NCBI GenBank assembly: GCA_029204225.1
Contig: CM055105.1
Location: 18,703,226 to 18,767,225 of the forward strand
Source of the DNA: Diphasiastrum complanatum
Taxonomy: Eukaryota > Streptophyta > Lycopodiopsida > Lycopodiales > Lycopodiaceae
Reading direction: 5' to 3'
DNA: 64,000 bases
The notes below the pieces were generated by a model that was not told the DNA's origin, did no database searches, and saw only the letters and a list, made by a program, of their open reading frames with translations. Position 1 is the stretch's first letter. Each line of letters starts with the position of its first letter. Of this stretch, positions 43,114 through 54,299 are shown one piece after another. The translations under genes and the position numbers were made by a program.

Positions 43114-43560
43114 TTACATTAGACTCGATATCTTAAAGGACCCTTGGCCAAAGTCAAAGATAACGATAAGGACACGATTCTTTTTTAAATCGATGAAAAG
43201 GAGAATGGGGTTGAGACCAAAGAGAGGATTTAATATGGTCATATTACAATAACTCTTTTCTAGCCAAGGAGATGGCAATCTTAGAGTTTCGAAGGAGAAG
43301 GATATTAAATTCACGAAGATGAACTTTCAACATAATAAAGTCTTGAATCAAGGAAACTATTTGGAACGGTCTAAGAGAATTGTCCCCCCAAAAGGAAAGT
43401 CTTTTACCCAAGTTTTTGAAAATAAATGGATACATGAACATCAAACAACCATATAAGCACAAATGGTAAGGGACAGCTTGAGACAACCATTGAGCTCATA
43501 AAAGTCTTTTAGAAAGCATAAGCGGAACTTTTTCTAGGGTTGTAGTCGCTGGCATTTTAT
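43114..43560 (-). pseudogene. LINE reverse-transcriptase thumb/connection remnant
   Basis: Minus strand: LSQAVPYHLCLYGCLMFMYP, FKNLGKRLSFWGDNSLRPFQ, IVSLIQDF, then FNILLLRNSKIAISLARKEL and SLWSQ. This parallels the post-palm region of plant LINE RTs (LSAIPxYxMSxFxxP, FxWG...HxVxWxxxCxPKxxGGLGI, NxALLxKWxWR). Weak but consistent over about 130 residues; the palm with YxDD is not seen. Confidence 0.4.
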
Positions 43561-45049
43561 TCAAAGGACCTCTTGAAGCTGAGGAGTTTTTTATGAATAG
43601 ATATACATGCCAAGTCTCAAGTTTCCCATCTTCATCGACAAATGCAACGCACGTAGAAAAAGTAAGACAACTTTCAATTATTCCAAAAAAAAGAATAGAC
43701 TACTCAACTTGTGATTGAGTTGCAAAACATCTTGGTCCTTATCATGGCATTCATAAGAACATGGATGAGCCAAAAGGATATGCTTGCAACGTGTTCTAAG
43801 AACGCTATCCAATGATCCAGCAATAAAGTATCCAAGAATCCAGAGAAATAACATGTTCTGAATGATACAAGTCGGAAGAAATTTCCCAGTAACACAAAAG
43901 TAACACACAAGAAGAGTACGTACGGTAAGAAGCCAGTCCACCACACACAAGTAGGCAATCGAGATAGCTAATTTTCCAGGCTTGACAAATCAAAGACGGG
44001 AAGGTTTCTTATCAAAAGTACATAAATAAATGTGACAGACGCGAAACAGAGTTGCAAATGTTTACATGATGTATCCACTATCGAACAATGAAGAGAACAC
44101 CATAGGGTGGACACGAAAAGGGCTCTTCAGTAAACTTGTAAAAAGGAGACTTTGTAAAAGAGACTACGAACAGTTCGCACTGCTTGGAATATCATTTTAT
44201 GATTTGATTACTTTTCTCTGTTTGCACATCGATCAGTTTTTCTCAAAATAATAAATCAGTTATGAGCAACATGGAGTCATTGCGTATGAAATTAAGATAA
44301 ATTATGACGTAAAACACTTGAAAAACCAAAAATCAGCCACAATCTGGTACTTCTGAAATGAAAACACAACATCAGGATACAAAGTATAAGCCTCTTTAGC
44401 GCATCACATATAAACTCAAGCGAACGGAGAATATACGGATTATCAAGATTCAAGACCATAGATGCAAGAAAACTCCGTTTCTCAAAGCGTTTTCAAAATC
44501 AAACGATAGCAGAGATTTATGCAGAAGTTTTTAGAACAAGGCTTACTATCCCAGAAGGAACACAGCAGATCACACACATGTAACAATTAGATATATAGCC
44601 AATACAAGACTAGAAGAAAGCGGCTAAACATTGCTATGTTTAAGATTGAATAGTAAAAGCTCATTGGACAGGCCTCAGAGATCTTGGTGGAAATATTCGT
44701 CAGCTGGTATAGAACCATCAAGAGTAGCAAATATTTTCGATCATCACCGGCCTCGCATGAAACACAAATTGTAAACCTCCAAAACACCAAAGCAATAGCT
44801 TCTGAATCTGAAAATAGTTAGCAAATAAAAAACGTCTTTAACAGTACATGGAAATTTCTTATTTACAAGGCAGACATAAGCGATCAGTTATAGAATAGAC
44901 GAACAGAACTTCATCGATCTAAGGCGAGATTAATTTAAACACTGCTTTCAGCTTCAGAATAGCTCAGGCACAAAATATCTATTTATGCTGGAAAATCGCA
45001 GCACCTAAAAAGGAATTATATTGAAATATGGCATAGTCTAAGCAATTGA
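43561..45049. other. no recognisable gene
   Basis: Short frames on the minus strand (43678-43993) are Cys- and Leu-rich and look fortuitous. The region could hold intron or UTR sequence of a gene whose 5' end is near 45.2 kb, but no exon could be identified. Confidence 0.4.
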
Positions 45050-45235
45050 GGTAGCGCAACGAGAATCGCTGTTGTCACAAAGCCTGCCACGCCAAAGCGG
45101 CGCGATCCTCTAGAGCTACCAAGACGAAGCCCTAATGCGATAGCCGAAACAAATGAAATTCAACGCAAAGCCCTGTAATTATAGGCAGATCAGCATGTGG
45201 CAGCCTGCCTTAGGGTTTAGGGTTTACTGGCTTTG
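45050..45235 (-). promoter_or_regulatory. telo-box 5' flank of a lost or unrecognised host gene
   Basis: On the minus strand AAACCCTAAACCCTAA (45210-45225) is followed by a GC-richer stretch with ATTAGGGCTTCGTC (near 45130) and GATCGCGCCGCTTTGGCG. Telo-boxes near the transcription start are typical of plant ribosomal-protein and other growth-linked genes. No coding start could be assigned. Confidence 0.35.
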
Positions 45236-45264
45236 AACTTTGAAGTGATGCATGCACACTATAT

Positions 45265-45818
45265 TAGTGTTGGGCAATATAGTTTTAATGCTAGTCGGGT
45301 CATGGTATTATACTTTTTTAAAAACTTTGATACCAGTTTATTTTGAATATTACCATGTTTGTAAATTGGTGACTAGTATTAACAAGGCATAGGTATTGTA
45401 GGGTGATACCAGTCATAGTATAAACCCAAATATGAATATATGAATTTTGTTTTTAATTAAGTTTTTCTTATCAAAGGTAATATGCATTTAGTGAAAAGCA
45501 TGACTTTTTTTAATGTAATATGCATACGATTTTCAAGGCCAATACTTTGTTGGTGCTCACCAATTTCTTTGGAACACCATGAATAATATTTATCACACAT
45601 CTAAATTTTGGAAACCAATTAAACATGGATACTATATTGATACTATGTTAAAATCAAATTTTGTGCCCCTAATCTAGGTATCAATATGTGCATTGATGGG
45701 ATAAAACCAACCCGAGTCGGATATCGACCCTAGTATTACAAAATCATATACTAGTCGGGTATGTTCTATGATACCATTGTTAATACTACCAGGGCACCTA
45801 TATACCCGCCCAACACTG
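45265..45818. mobile_element. hAT-like MITE, 554 bp
   Basis: Terminal inverted repeats TAGTGTTGGGC (45265-45275) and GCCCAACACTG (45808-45818) match in 10 of 11 positions and fit the CAGTGTTGGGC type of hAT ends. Flanks CACTATAT and GATTATAC agree in 5 of 8 bases, compatible with an old 8-bp target duplication. The words CTAGTCGGGT occur near both ends. No transposase frame, so nonautonomous. Confidence 0.65.
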
Positions 45819-45899
45819 GATTATACCCCCGTATGCTAGAAGTATTTCATAGGTATGTGACACTTTTTTTTTTTGGCAAAACTTCAAATAAGGGTACAA

Positions 45900-47100
45900 A
45901 AAAAAAGGCAACCCGATTAGACCAATGTCATATGTGTTATATCTTGCGATGTGTTCCTCCCTCTCTAGATGTTCTCGCTTTGCTACAAGATTTCAATAAT
46001 ACTTTATCATATATTCTAGGTCGCTTGATGGGTCTAGAAACCTTTGATATTCTCGATGGTCGACTCATTAAGCGACAAGTCTCACTTCCTGCTTCTTCCG
46101 GAGGTGTTGGTCTTATCTGCACAGCTTCCATTACTCCTGCTGTTTTTCTAGGGAGTGGGCCCTTGTTGCCTCTGCACTTATCAGCAGGGTAACCAGCCTA
46201 TCCTTCTTGATTCAGTAGCTCATGTGGAACGAGCAATCTTCCTTTCCGACTTCATCTTCGTGCAACCAAGGACCTCATTCCTCCACATGTGCAAGCTTCT
46301 TTGCCTCCCTTTCAAACTTTACTTAGTCATCAACGGGCTTATTTTCATAAATATCTTATGGAGCATTTCTCACGTGCTTTCTTCCAGCTTCTCTGTGATT
46401 CACCTTCCAACAAGACTTGGGCGCCTTCTCTCTTGTCCAAGCCCAGATGTTGGTGCTTGGCTTGTTGCGTGCCCTATTATTCTGCTCTTGCGTCTTTCTT
46501 CAAAGTTATTTGTCACTACTCTTCGAATTGGATTGGGTCTTACTCATCCAGTGCTAGTGAGTTTGACGAAGTGTTCAAGTGGTCACCCTCTTGATTCTCT
46601 TGGCACTCATCTCATGCTTTGTCTTATTGGCAGAGATCGTGTCGTGACTCACGATTCCATTCTTGACGTAGTTGCATCTATTGCACGTGAATGTGGCTTT
46701 CATAGCAAACTCACATCTTGCATGGATCTGATTCTCAATCGTCTCGTCATCAGGTTGACCTTGTTCTTTCGCGCAAGGGAGTTCGCACCCTTGGGGATAT
46801 TGTTATTGTTGATCCTTCGTGGCGGACCTCCTTCATTGTGCGTCAATTACTCAAAGTGCTGCTACTTCTCATGCATCTCAAGATAAAGAGCGGGATTATT
46901 GCAATCGAATTCCTAGAGAAGACTTTATGGGTGCCTGCATAAGAAATTCGATGATTTTCTATCAACTTGTGCAAGATTTGCAGTGAAACTCCAAGTACGT
47001 GGTGCATTATCATTACATCCTATTATCGTCAACGAGTTTTACAATGCATTTAAGCACTTGCAATACTTTGATGTGTCGAAGTTGTAGGAACGGCTGCTTA
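45900..47100 (+). pseudogene. non-LTR retrotransposon ORF2 C-terminus
   Basis: In alternating frames: ALLQDFNNTLSYILGRLMGL and VSLPASSGGVGL (46079-46115), the end of an RT-like domain (normally LPxxxGGLGL); then FLGSxAL; FQTLLSHQRAYFHKYL; LLSCPSPDVGAWLVACP (46410-46460); LFVTTLRIGLGLTHPVL; CSSGHPLDSLGTHLMLC (46570-46620), a likely CCHC zinc motif; RDRVVTHDSILDVVASIARE; and HQVDLVLSRKGVRTL then GDIVIVDPSW (46745-46830). The last part (DLVL ... DIVIVDP) resembles the PD-(D/E)XK nuclease found at the C-terminus of some non-LTR elements. At least three frame changes; not functional. Confidence 0.55.
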
Positions 47101-47266
47101 TCAGCTTCCGGCACTACCTAATCTTGCAACCATCTTAGCTAGTGACTTACATCAAGTTGTAGGCTTCCAATAACCTTGTGAGATATTTGCTTTTCTATAG
47201 TTGATGTACGATATCTCAATTCTCCTTATGACCTTTATACTTTCTACATGCATTACTTTGTACTCC

Positions 47267-47282
47267 GATGGGTTTTCCCATC
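47267..47282 (+). other. 3' hairpin of the non-LTR element
   Basis: GATGGG-TTTT-CCCATC, a perfect 6-bp stem, followed by TTTTATCAATGAAAAC. Short hairpins followed by a simple A-rich end are common at LINE and SINE 3' ends and are used for template recognition. Confidence 0.5.
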
Positions 47283-47501
47283 TTTTATCAATGAAAACAA
47301 GAAGTTTTTTCATGTTCATGTTTAATACATTCTTCTTTACCTTCTTATTTATGTTTGAAATATGCCCGAAATTTTCTTAGTAGTGGATTGATTTGTTTTT
47401 TACAAGCGGCCACCCATGGCAACGGAATCCGAAATCGAGGTTCAATCTCTTTGTGAGAAAGATACACCACAACTTGTTTTGGGTCATCCTACAAAAAAAA
47501 T

Positions 47502-47620
<119 letters not shown>

Positions 47621-47686
47621 CATGACCAGTATATAGGATTCAGTATACTCCTAGTTTTGGATACACGGTACTCTAGTGAAACAAGC

Positions 47687-48142
47687 TGTTAGTTATGTCA
47701 TGTCATACTGGACGTGACCCGAATGTAACTAATATCCTTGTGAGGTCCAGAACACACTAAATGGAGTTAGTACAAGGTTTGGGACCGGTGCATGTGTAGA
47801 GTTATCAATAGCAATTCTATGAATAGAGGATCCAAGCATAGAGACTCTATTATGGAGTAAACTATGTATAGGATAATTAGGACCTTGCATGTCTATGTGC
47901 ACAGGTGGTTCATGGCTCTATAAGAAGAGGCCAAACTCGCCCTACTCCTCTCATTTGTGATTGATTAATTGTCAGACTCTCACTCTACTTTCATGTTTCC
48001 TATTCCTTGGCTTGGGGGTGAAGCTTTTAGAGTTTGATTGGATGCTTCTACTTGGTTGGGTGGTTTCTCCATAGTGTGTTTTCCATTGTGTTTGTCTTGT
48101 AAGCAGGATCTTGAGGAGCTTCCCTTATAGTGGTATCAGAGC
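47687..48142 (+). repeat. 5' LTR candidate and primer binding site
   Basis: Starts TGTTAGTTATGTCATG; contains a TATA-like CTCTATAAGAAG (47913-47924). TGGTATCAGAGC at 48131-48142 is a perfect initiator tRNA-Met site. The LTR end just before it lacks a clear CA (CCCTTATAG), so the limit is approximate. Confidence 0.6.
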
Positions 48143-49964
48143 AAGACTTACAAAGCTTGGAGAACTTAGAGACGTGGTGCTTATCATTGGAGCTTTGGTG
48201 GAGATCAACTAGTATTCTCATCCAAGAGTTGGAACAAGTGTGCAAGTTGTTGGATCTTCCCAATTTCAATTTGCATGTTCCATGTCTCTCTTAATTTCTT
48301 TGTGGTTTACGGAGAATTGTGCTAGAAAATCAATTTGTGTTGTTGTTTTGGAGCTTTAGTTTGTGTAGCTAAAAACTAATGTAGATCTCAAGTGTACTTC
48401 CATATTACTGTTGAAATTAAGGATGCACGTTGGATCTTCCCATGATTAGGATTCTAGACTATGTTTTGATCAAAATTGCTTGTTTTTTCATGCTTTTTTT
48501 CACAAAATAGATAGTAAGAACCAAAATCCAGCAAGATCAGATCAATTAGATGGTTATAATCCTGTAATTGGTTCTCATGTGTTCGAGAATATGTTTCTTG
48601 CCATAATTTTCCATTTTATGATGATGAAAAAATCGGAAAAAAGCAAAATTCATGATTTTTGCTTGTTTTTTCATAAAATTGGATAGTAGGTTGTTGTAGA
48701 ACACCAAGTAGAGCTTTTGAAGAGGTGAATCATAGTCTTTAGAAGCTGAACTTGGAGTTAGAGCCAAGAATTCCAGGCATTGAACTTGTAGGAAGTCAGA
48801 AAAAGGACAAAAGTTGACCATTTTTGGTGATTTTTGGAGGATGGATTTCTCTAAATCCATAAGGGCATCATTCTGGATTTTTTATAGCATGATTAGTATT
48901 CCTTTTCACCTTGCCAACAAGCTATCAGACCTATAAATTGGTGGGTGGAAGCTTAAGTTTCAATTCCATCAAGTTTGAGGCCATTTTGACTTCTATAAAT
49001 CAAGAAATCATGGTTCTCAGCCCATAATGCTTCATAGGACCTGTATGAATGCTTCATGGAGCTCCAATTGACCATTTAAGACTGTTGGTAGCATCACTTT
49101 TTGTCTTGGAGATGTGTTTGCACATTTTTCAAAGATTTGGTCTACAAAAAGTGCGCCCTACTATAGGTTTTTTGGATGTTTTGATCTCACATGTGTGAAC
49201 CCTAGGTGGCAGCAGACTGATGTGGCAAGTGGCTTGTTCACTAGGTCTCCCTCTATTCTGACCTTTACAACACCTGATTTGGTGTCCTATAGCCAAAGAT
49301 ATGATCATCTGAAATTTTGCAATTTTGGAGTAAAATTGACAAAATTTTGAATTGTTCTGATTGCATGCAAGTCAATTTTCTAATTTGTGATATTGAGCTT
49401 GCATGGAATGTCTGCATGCTGATTCTCAGAGTGATTCTAACATGCATGAGTGGTTTAGATTTGTTTTGAGTGGTTATACGCATGTGCTCTGACAAATAGG
49501 ATACAAATATGGATTTATGGCTGACAATTTCCGTAGAACTGAAATTTACGTAAAATTTTGTAAAGTCAAAAAATCAGATAATGTCGCATTTTATGCATGC
49601 CTAATAGACATTAATTCAGTAAGGTTAGGAATCGAACAATGAATCGTTTTTTCGATTTCGATTGCCTAAAAACTGATAGTGTTTTTTTTTTTTTTTGGAT
49701 GAATTTGTTAAATAACGTAAAAATTTTAAAAAAAAATTAAAAGTGCAAAAAATCAAATTTTTTAGTTTTTCCAATTTCTTGAATTATCTATGAAATGTAC
49801 TAAAAATAGTGAATTGACCATGCTAGAGTCAATTTCAGTTATATTTGGTCAACTGCACTTCACTACGAGTTAATCAGATATTAACTAATTTTAGTAATTT
49901 TCAGGAATAGATAAATGTCGAAGGAACTTCAAATCGAACTACAAATCTAAGTGCACCATCTTAT
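48143..49964 (+). other. 1.8 kb noncoding leader
   Basis: AT-rich, no long frame. The phrase GCTTGTTTTTTCAT recurs at 48478 and 48660 with AAATTGGATAGTA-like followers, pointing to diverged leader repeats of about 180 bp. Unusually long for a retrotransposon leader; a further insertion cannot be excluded. Confidence 0.4.
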
Positions 49965-51260
49965 ATGGTGATTTGTCAACAGTTGATTACGGCGCTCAAT
50001 AATATGAATAATCATAATCAAATGAGGGACCAACAAATGGAAGTTCTGATGAACCAGGTCAAGTTGATGTCTTCACCCTCACCCAATCTGGATTTTCAAC
50101 CGAAGATCTATTCGGGGGAGAAGAAGGAGAAGAAACCCGAAGTCATCAAAGACTGACTCGCTAAGTGGAGCAGTTACTTCAACCTGCATGGAGTCCTAGA
50201 TGAGAAGAAAATTGAAAGTGTCGTGTTGTTCTTACGCGACAAAACGTCATCGTGGTAGCAAGATTTATTGGCGAAGCCAACTACCTGGGATGCTTTTGCG
50301 GAAGTCTTCAAGAAAGCTTTTGTGATAGTAGATGGCATTGCCTACTACCTAAAGTTCGTGAACTGCAAGATGGGTACAAAGAGCTTGGACTCTTATATCC
50401 AAGAATTCATGGACATATTGAATAAGATTCCATCATTCGTTGCAACTTGGCATTTTGGAAATTTGTCCTAGGTTTGCCAGCCGACTATCAAAACGAATGC
50501 ATGCAAAATGTGCTTCAAAGCCTCAAAGATGCATTTCGGATTTTGAAAGCATATGATTCCACAGTGGTAGCATCCAAGAAGCAGTTTGCGCAAATTCCAA
50601 CCGCTTTGAAAACCAAAAAGAGGAAGAAACACGGTCTAGAGACCAAGCAAAATATTCTGATGAATTAGATCAAGCAGCGTCGGAACCCAGGAAGCCAAAG
50701 AGAAAGAGATTTAAGAAACCTATGTCCCGGAAAAAGGCTAAAAAAGAGAACTTATATTTTGTCTGTAAGAAACTTGGACATATGATGAAGTTTTGTCCAG
50801 AAAGGAAGAAAATGTCTGCTCATATGATTGAGATCCCAGGAGGCAATGGTAAGACTTTGAAAATTAACCTGACAGATTGTGAGTATGAATATTCTTTTAG
50901 TACTACTTCTTTCTTGCCTAATGAGCTTTTTCATTTAACTGGCACAATTAAAGATCAAGAAGTGAGTATTCTAATGGACAGTGGTTCACAACTCATAATT
51001 TTATTAATTATTGTCTTGTGCAAAAACTCAGCTTGAAAACTGAAGCCAGTAATCGTAAATATAAAGTTTATCTAGCTTCAAGAGCAGAGTTGGAGACTTG
51101 GAACATAAAAGTCCGGATTTTCATGTTTAAGACCTAGCTCGTACTGATTTAATATTAGGTTATGAGGGGTTATTTAGTAAATTGTCTTCTCTGATAATTG
51201 ATTTTGAGAAACATGTTCTCACTTTCAAGGAGGGTGATAATGTAGTTACATTTGCAATAA
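49965..51260 (+). pseudogene. Ty3/gypsy-type gag and protease
   Basis: Gag: QMRDQQMEVLMNQVKLMSSP, WSSYFNLHGVLDEKKIESVV, LFLRDKTSSW (stop), LLAKPTTWDAFAEVFKKAF (50267-50320), SLDSYIQEFMDIL, FVLGLPADYQNECMQNVLQS (50453-50515) in shifting frames: a retrotransposon gag core. The zinc knuckle reads YFVCKKLGHMMKFC (50755-50796), with Tyr for the first Cys. Protease has SILMDSGSQLI (50969-51000) and RTDLILGYEGLF-like sequence near 51145-51180. Nothing of RT follows; the element is cut near 51270. Confidence 0.65.
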
Positions 51261-51361
51261 TTTTGTACGTCCGTTGGATAAGATTTCTACAATTAATGAA
51301 ATGGAAGCATTGGATTATTCTGAGTATGAAGTTTTAGTTATAATAATAAGTAGAATTATTG

Positions 51362-51622
51362 TGTTACTGTATTGTGGGTCTTATCAGTGGATAAAGATCA
51401 GTTGGCCTCGCCACGAGGCGAGTCGACGGGACACGCGTCCCATCAACGGCAACCTAGGCCATGCATAGTTTGCCATAGTGAAGAACTATATGTATAGTGT
51501 ATTTCGGTTTTGAGAAATACAGTTGCTACATGAGCTTGGTATGGAGAGTGCTTTCGGTCTATGTCACTGTTTAGCATGATCTGTAATCTTGTTCGGAACA
51601 AATTCTAAGTGGGTATCAGAGC
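51362..51622 (+). repeat. LTR end and primer site of a small copia element
   Basis: TGTTACTGTATTG ... TTGTTCGGAACA (51362-51600) is a plausible 239-bp LTR; GGGTATCAGAGC (51611-51622) is the initiator tRNA-Met site with one change. The 10-nt gap between them is larger than usual, so the LTR end may be at about 51609. Confidence 0.5.
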
Positions 51623-53006
51623 CGTACAGGGAGTGTACACAGTACAGCGTCGTCATTGAAGAGAGCTTCAAGAGAAGAGTCTTCTGAGAGTTCGGGGTTT
51701 ATGGCGGGTTGAAGGCGGAAAGTAAAGCACTTGTGCACAGCTTCTAGCATACATAAGCTTGCTAAGCTTGAAACTGCAAATGGATTTGGAAACAAGACTT
51801 GTCGGTTGAATCTACAAAGCGGAAAGACGGAATTGGTTGCTTGGTGTTTGTAGTTGGTGTGTATCCAATCGGACATCGATTGACAAACGAAGTGAAGCAT
51901 CAGATTACTTGTCGTAGGACGACCTCAGAGAAAGAGGATTGGCCAGCCAAAGAGCTGTAAACAGTCAGCCAAGATCAAATTTGCAAGAAAAACCCTGGCC
52001 TAGGGTACAAAAGTTTGGATCTTGAGTTGTAGGAGACCATTTTCTGATCTATAAAAGCATGATCAAGGGGGCCCTAGCAGTCCGAAGCACTAGCCAGAGG
52101 GCCGTGGCTGGCCACAGCCTTAAATGGAACTAGATCATCTTATCCTTGGGTGACTGCCATAGCTAAAAGCTTGAGAAGAGAGAAGAAGCAATAGAAGAAA
52201 GCTCGTAAAGAAGGTCGTGAGCTCGCACGCACCCAGAGGCGGTGGAGCCATAGTGTTCCGAGGTGTTTAACGGACATAGGAGGAGCTATCGGCACGTAGA
52301 TTGAATTACATCCATCCGATTAGTCTCCACGAGGATCAATGGTGGAGATGAGGCACTACGTGGGCCGTTGGATCAAGTTAGACCAATGGATGAGAGTAGA
52401 AGGGGCCTTGAAGAAGTCTTAAGGGAGTTGAAGTGCAAATTGGCTTTCAACTTCAAAAATCACAGTCATTCTAGATTACGTAGAAATGGATGAAGCGCTA
52501 GATGAATAATTTGTCGCGAATTGCAAGACAAATTATCTGTCGCGAATGATTCGCGAAGAGCTAGAAAATGTTCACTTTGAAATAAAAGTTGGGTCCCAAG
52601 TTCTTGAAGGTTGAAGTTTTTTCAAGGTGAAGAAACGGTTCAAAAACTCAAAAAGTCCCTATTTTCTAGTCCTTTATCCGTTTTGACCCAAACGAAGGGG
52701 TACGGACTCCAAACGAAGGGCACTCAAACTATATCTGCAAGTATGGTACCGCAAAATAGAGTAATTACAGTGGAGAAAGCACTCAGTGGACGTCGAATCT
52801 CTTTTTCCCCTTTCAAGGAGCGGGTAGTCAATGTGAGGTGAGAAGCATTTCACGTTTGAAAAGCGACTTGGCTTGCGAAACGCCACCTAAGCAATGGGAC
52901 GCCCTGGTGTGAAATTTTAGCAGGTCATTAAAATAATCTATTGATGTCACCATTGTACTCAGAACACGTCTTTTAACCTACGGTTGCAGTTTTAGACAGT
53001 TTTGTG
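51623..53006 (+). other. 1.4 kb leader of the gag element
   Basis: No coding sequence recognised. It contains a GC-richer island (52060-52130) and short direct repeats such as AATTATCTGTCGCGAAT/AATTTGTCGCGAATT at 52506-52550. Confidence 0.45.
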
Positions 53007-53738
53007 ATGGCAAACATGGGAGAGTCCATTTTGAGTGAAAATAACAAATTGGACGGGATTTCCAACTATGTAGTGTGGAAATTCAAAATGAAAAACATAC
53101 TGATAGAGAAGGAACTATGGGATGTTGTCACATGTGATGAGAGAAGACCGCCAAATGAAGCGGACATTAAAGTGTTTGACGGGCAGGCGAGAAAAGCTTT
53201 GACCTTCATCAACTTGTCAGTGAAAGACCACATCATTACCCACAATTGTGATGCCACTACACCTAAACAGGCATGGGATGTGTTAAAGGAGCAGTTCGAG
53301 ACGTCAAATCCATCTAGGATTATGTTTCTGAAGTCAAAACTGAATAGTGCCCGAATGGAACAAGGAGAGCACATTCAGACGGACATGACCAGAATCAATA
53401 CAATGAGGGATGAACTGCATTCTATTGGTGAACCCATACGTGATGTTGAGCTGGTGCACAATGCATTGTGCAGCATTGTAGAACCTTATCAGATGTTCAT
53501 GAGCGGGATAGCATCAAGAGAAAGATTACCAACCTTTGACGAGCTCACAGAAATCTTGATGCAGGAGGAGCAACGACGAGAAATGGTGAAAGCTAGACGT
53601 CAAAATACTGACGATCAAGCACTTGCGACACGCCAGAAACAAGGCAAAGACAAGGGCAAGAAGAAGTCTAAGCAGCAATTCGCCAAGACTCAGGAGAATG
53701 AGGGATCATCTAGAATCAAAGATATGCACGGTACTTGA
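53007..53738 (+). CDS. copia gag, intact reading frame of 243 codons
   Basis: Starts at ATG 53007 (the codon before is GTG). The N-terminus LDGISNYVVWKFKMKNILIE is the DUF4219-type start of copia gag, followed by a UBN2 domain (FINLSVKDHIITHNCDATTP, AWDVLKEQFETSNPSRIMFL, residues 65-115; LTEILMQEEQRREM near 190) and a basic tail (KQGKDKGKKKSKQQFAKTQ). It stops before any zinc knuckle. Gag forms the particle that packages element RNA. The frame has no stop or shift, unlike most others here, but pol is absent: a PPT and LTR start lie only about 50 bp past the stop. So this is a gag-only nonautonomous copy or a deletion derivative. Confidence 0.75.
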   Translation: MANMGESILSENNKLDGISNYVVWKFKMKNILIEKELWDVVTCDERRPPNEADIKVFDGQARKALTFINLSVKDHIITHNCDATTPKQAWDVLKEQFETSNPSRIMFLKSKLNSARMEQGEHIQTDMTRINTMRDELHSIGEPIRDVELVHNALCSIVEPYQMFMSGIASRERLPTFDELTEILMQEEQRREMVKARRQNTDDQALATRQKQGKDKGKKKSKQQFAKTQENEGSSRIKDMHGT

Positions 53739-53781
53739 AGCAGATGATTGTCATATTCCATGTTTTATGGAGATGCAATTG

Positions 53782-54290
53782 AAGTGAGGAGTGTTAGGAT
53801 TAGCTATTCTTTCAGTTAATTAAGTTTGAATGAATGACAGATTGATTTGGAATGTTGATTATAAGCAAAAGCTTGTGAGTGAATAGAGTGTTCGATAAAT
53901 CCAAAATTTTAATTAACCGGTTGTGAAGCCATTACAGCTTTGTATTCGACAGTTGGCGGGATACGGATAGGGAGTGTGTTTCTGCCAACATACTCTTGTA
54001 AGGGCATTTTGATGTTGCATCCTTGGATTAGACATGAATTATGATAGGGTGCTCACAATGTATTCTAAATTTGGTATGGTACAGATTTTGACATACATTA
54101 AGGATCCAACTAAATATTGATGTAGACACTTGGACATGTTGAGTTTTTCATCTTTAGCCTAAAGAGACATTTCTTTGGAAAGATTTAAATTGGGAACAAT
54201 TGGTGAATCAATGGTTTTATAATCAGACATCTTTTATTTTGAATTATGTTATGTAAGTATTGGTGTTGGTTGAGATAGATTTTTTTTGCT
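53782..54290 (+). repeat. PPT and 3' LTR start of the gag-only element
   Basis: GAAGTGAGGAG (53781-53791) precedes TGTTAGGATTAGC at 53792, the typical copia PPT-LTR junction. The LTR end was not found; the sequence does not visibly match 51362-51600, so the two LTRs may come from different families. Confidence 0.4.
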
Positions 54291-54299
54291 TGATTTGCC

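Noticed and set aside
43678-43993. Three overlapping minus-strand frames rich in Leu and Cys
   Set aside because: They overlap in different frames over the same DNA, contain no known domain, and there is no frame preference.
44690-44735. Possible C/D-box snoRNA on the minus strand (TGATGA near 44725, CTGA near 44697)
   Set aside because: The distance is plausible and a telo-box promoter lies upstream, but the bases outside the boxes cannot form the required terminal stem.
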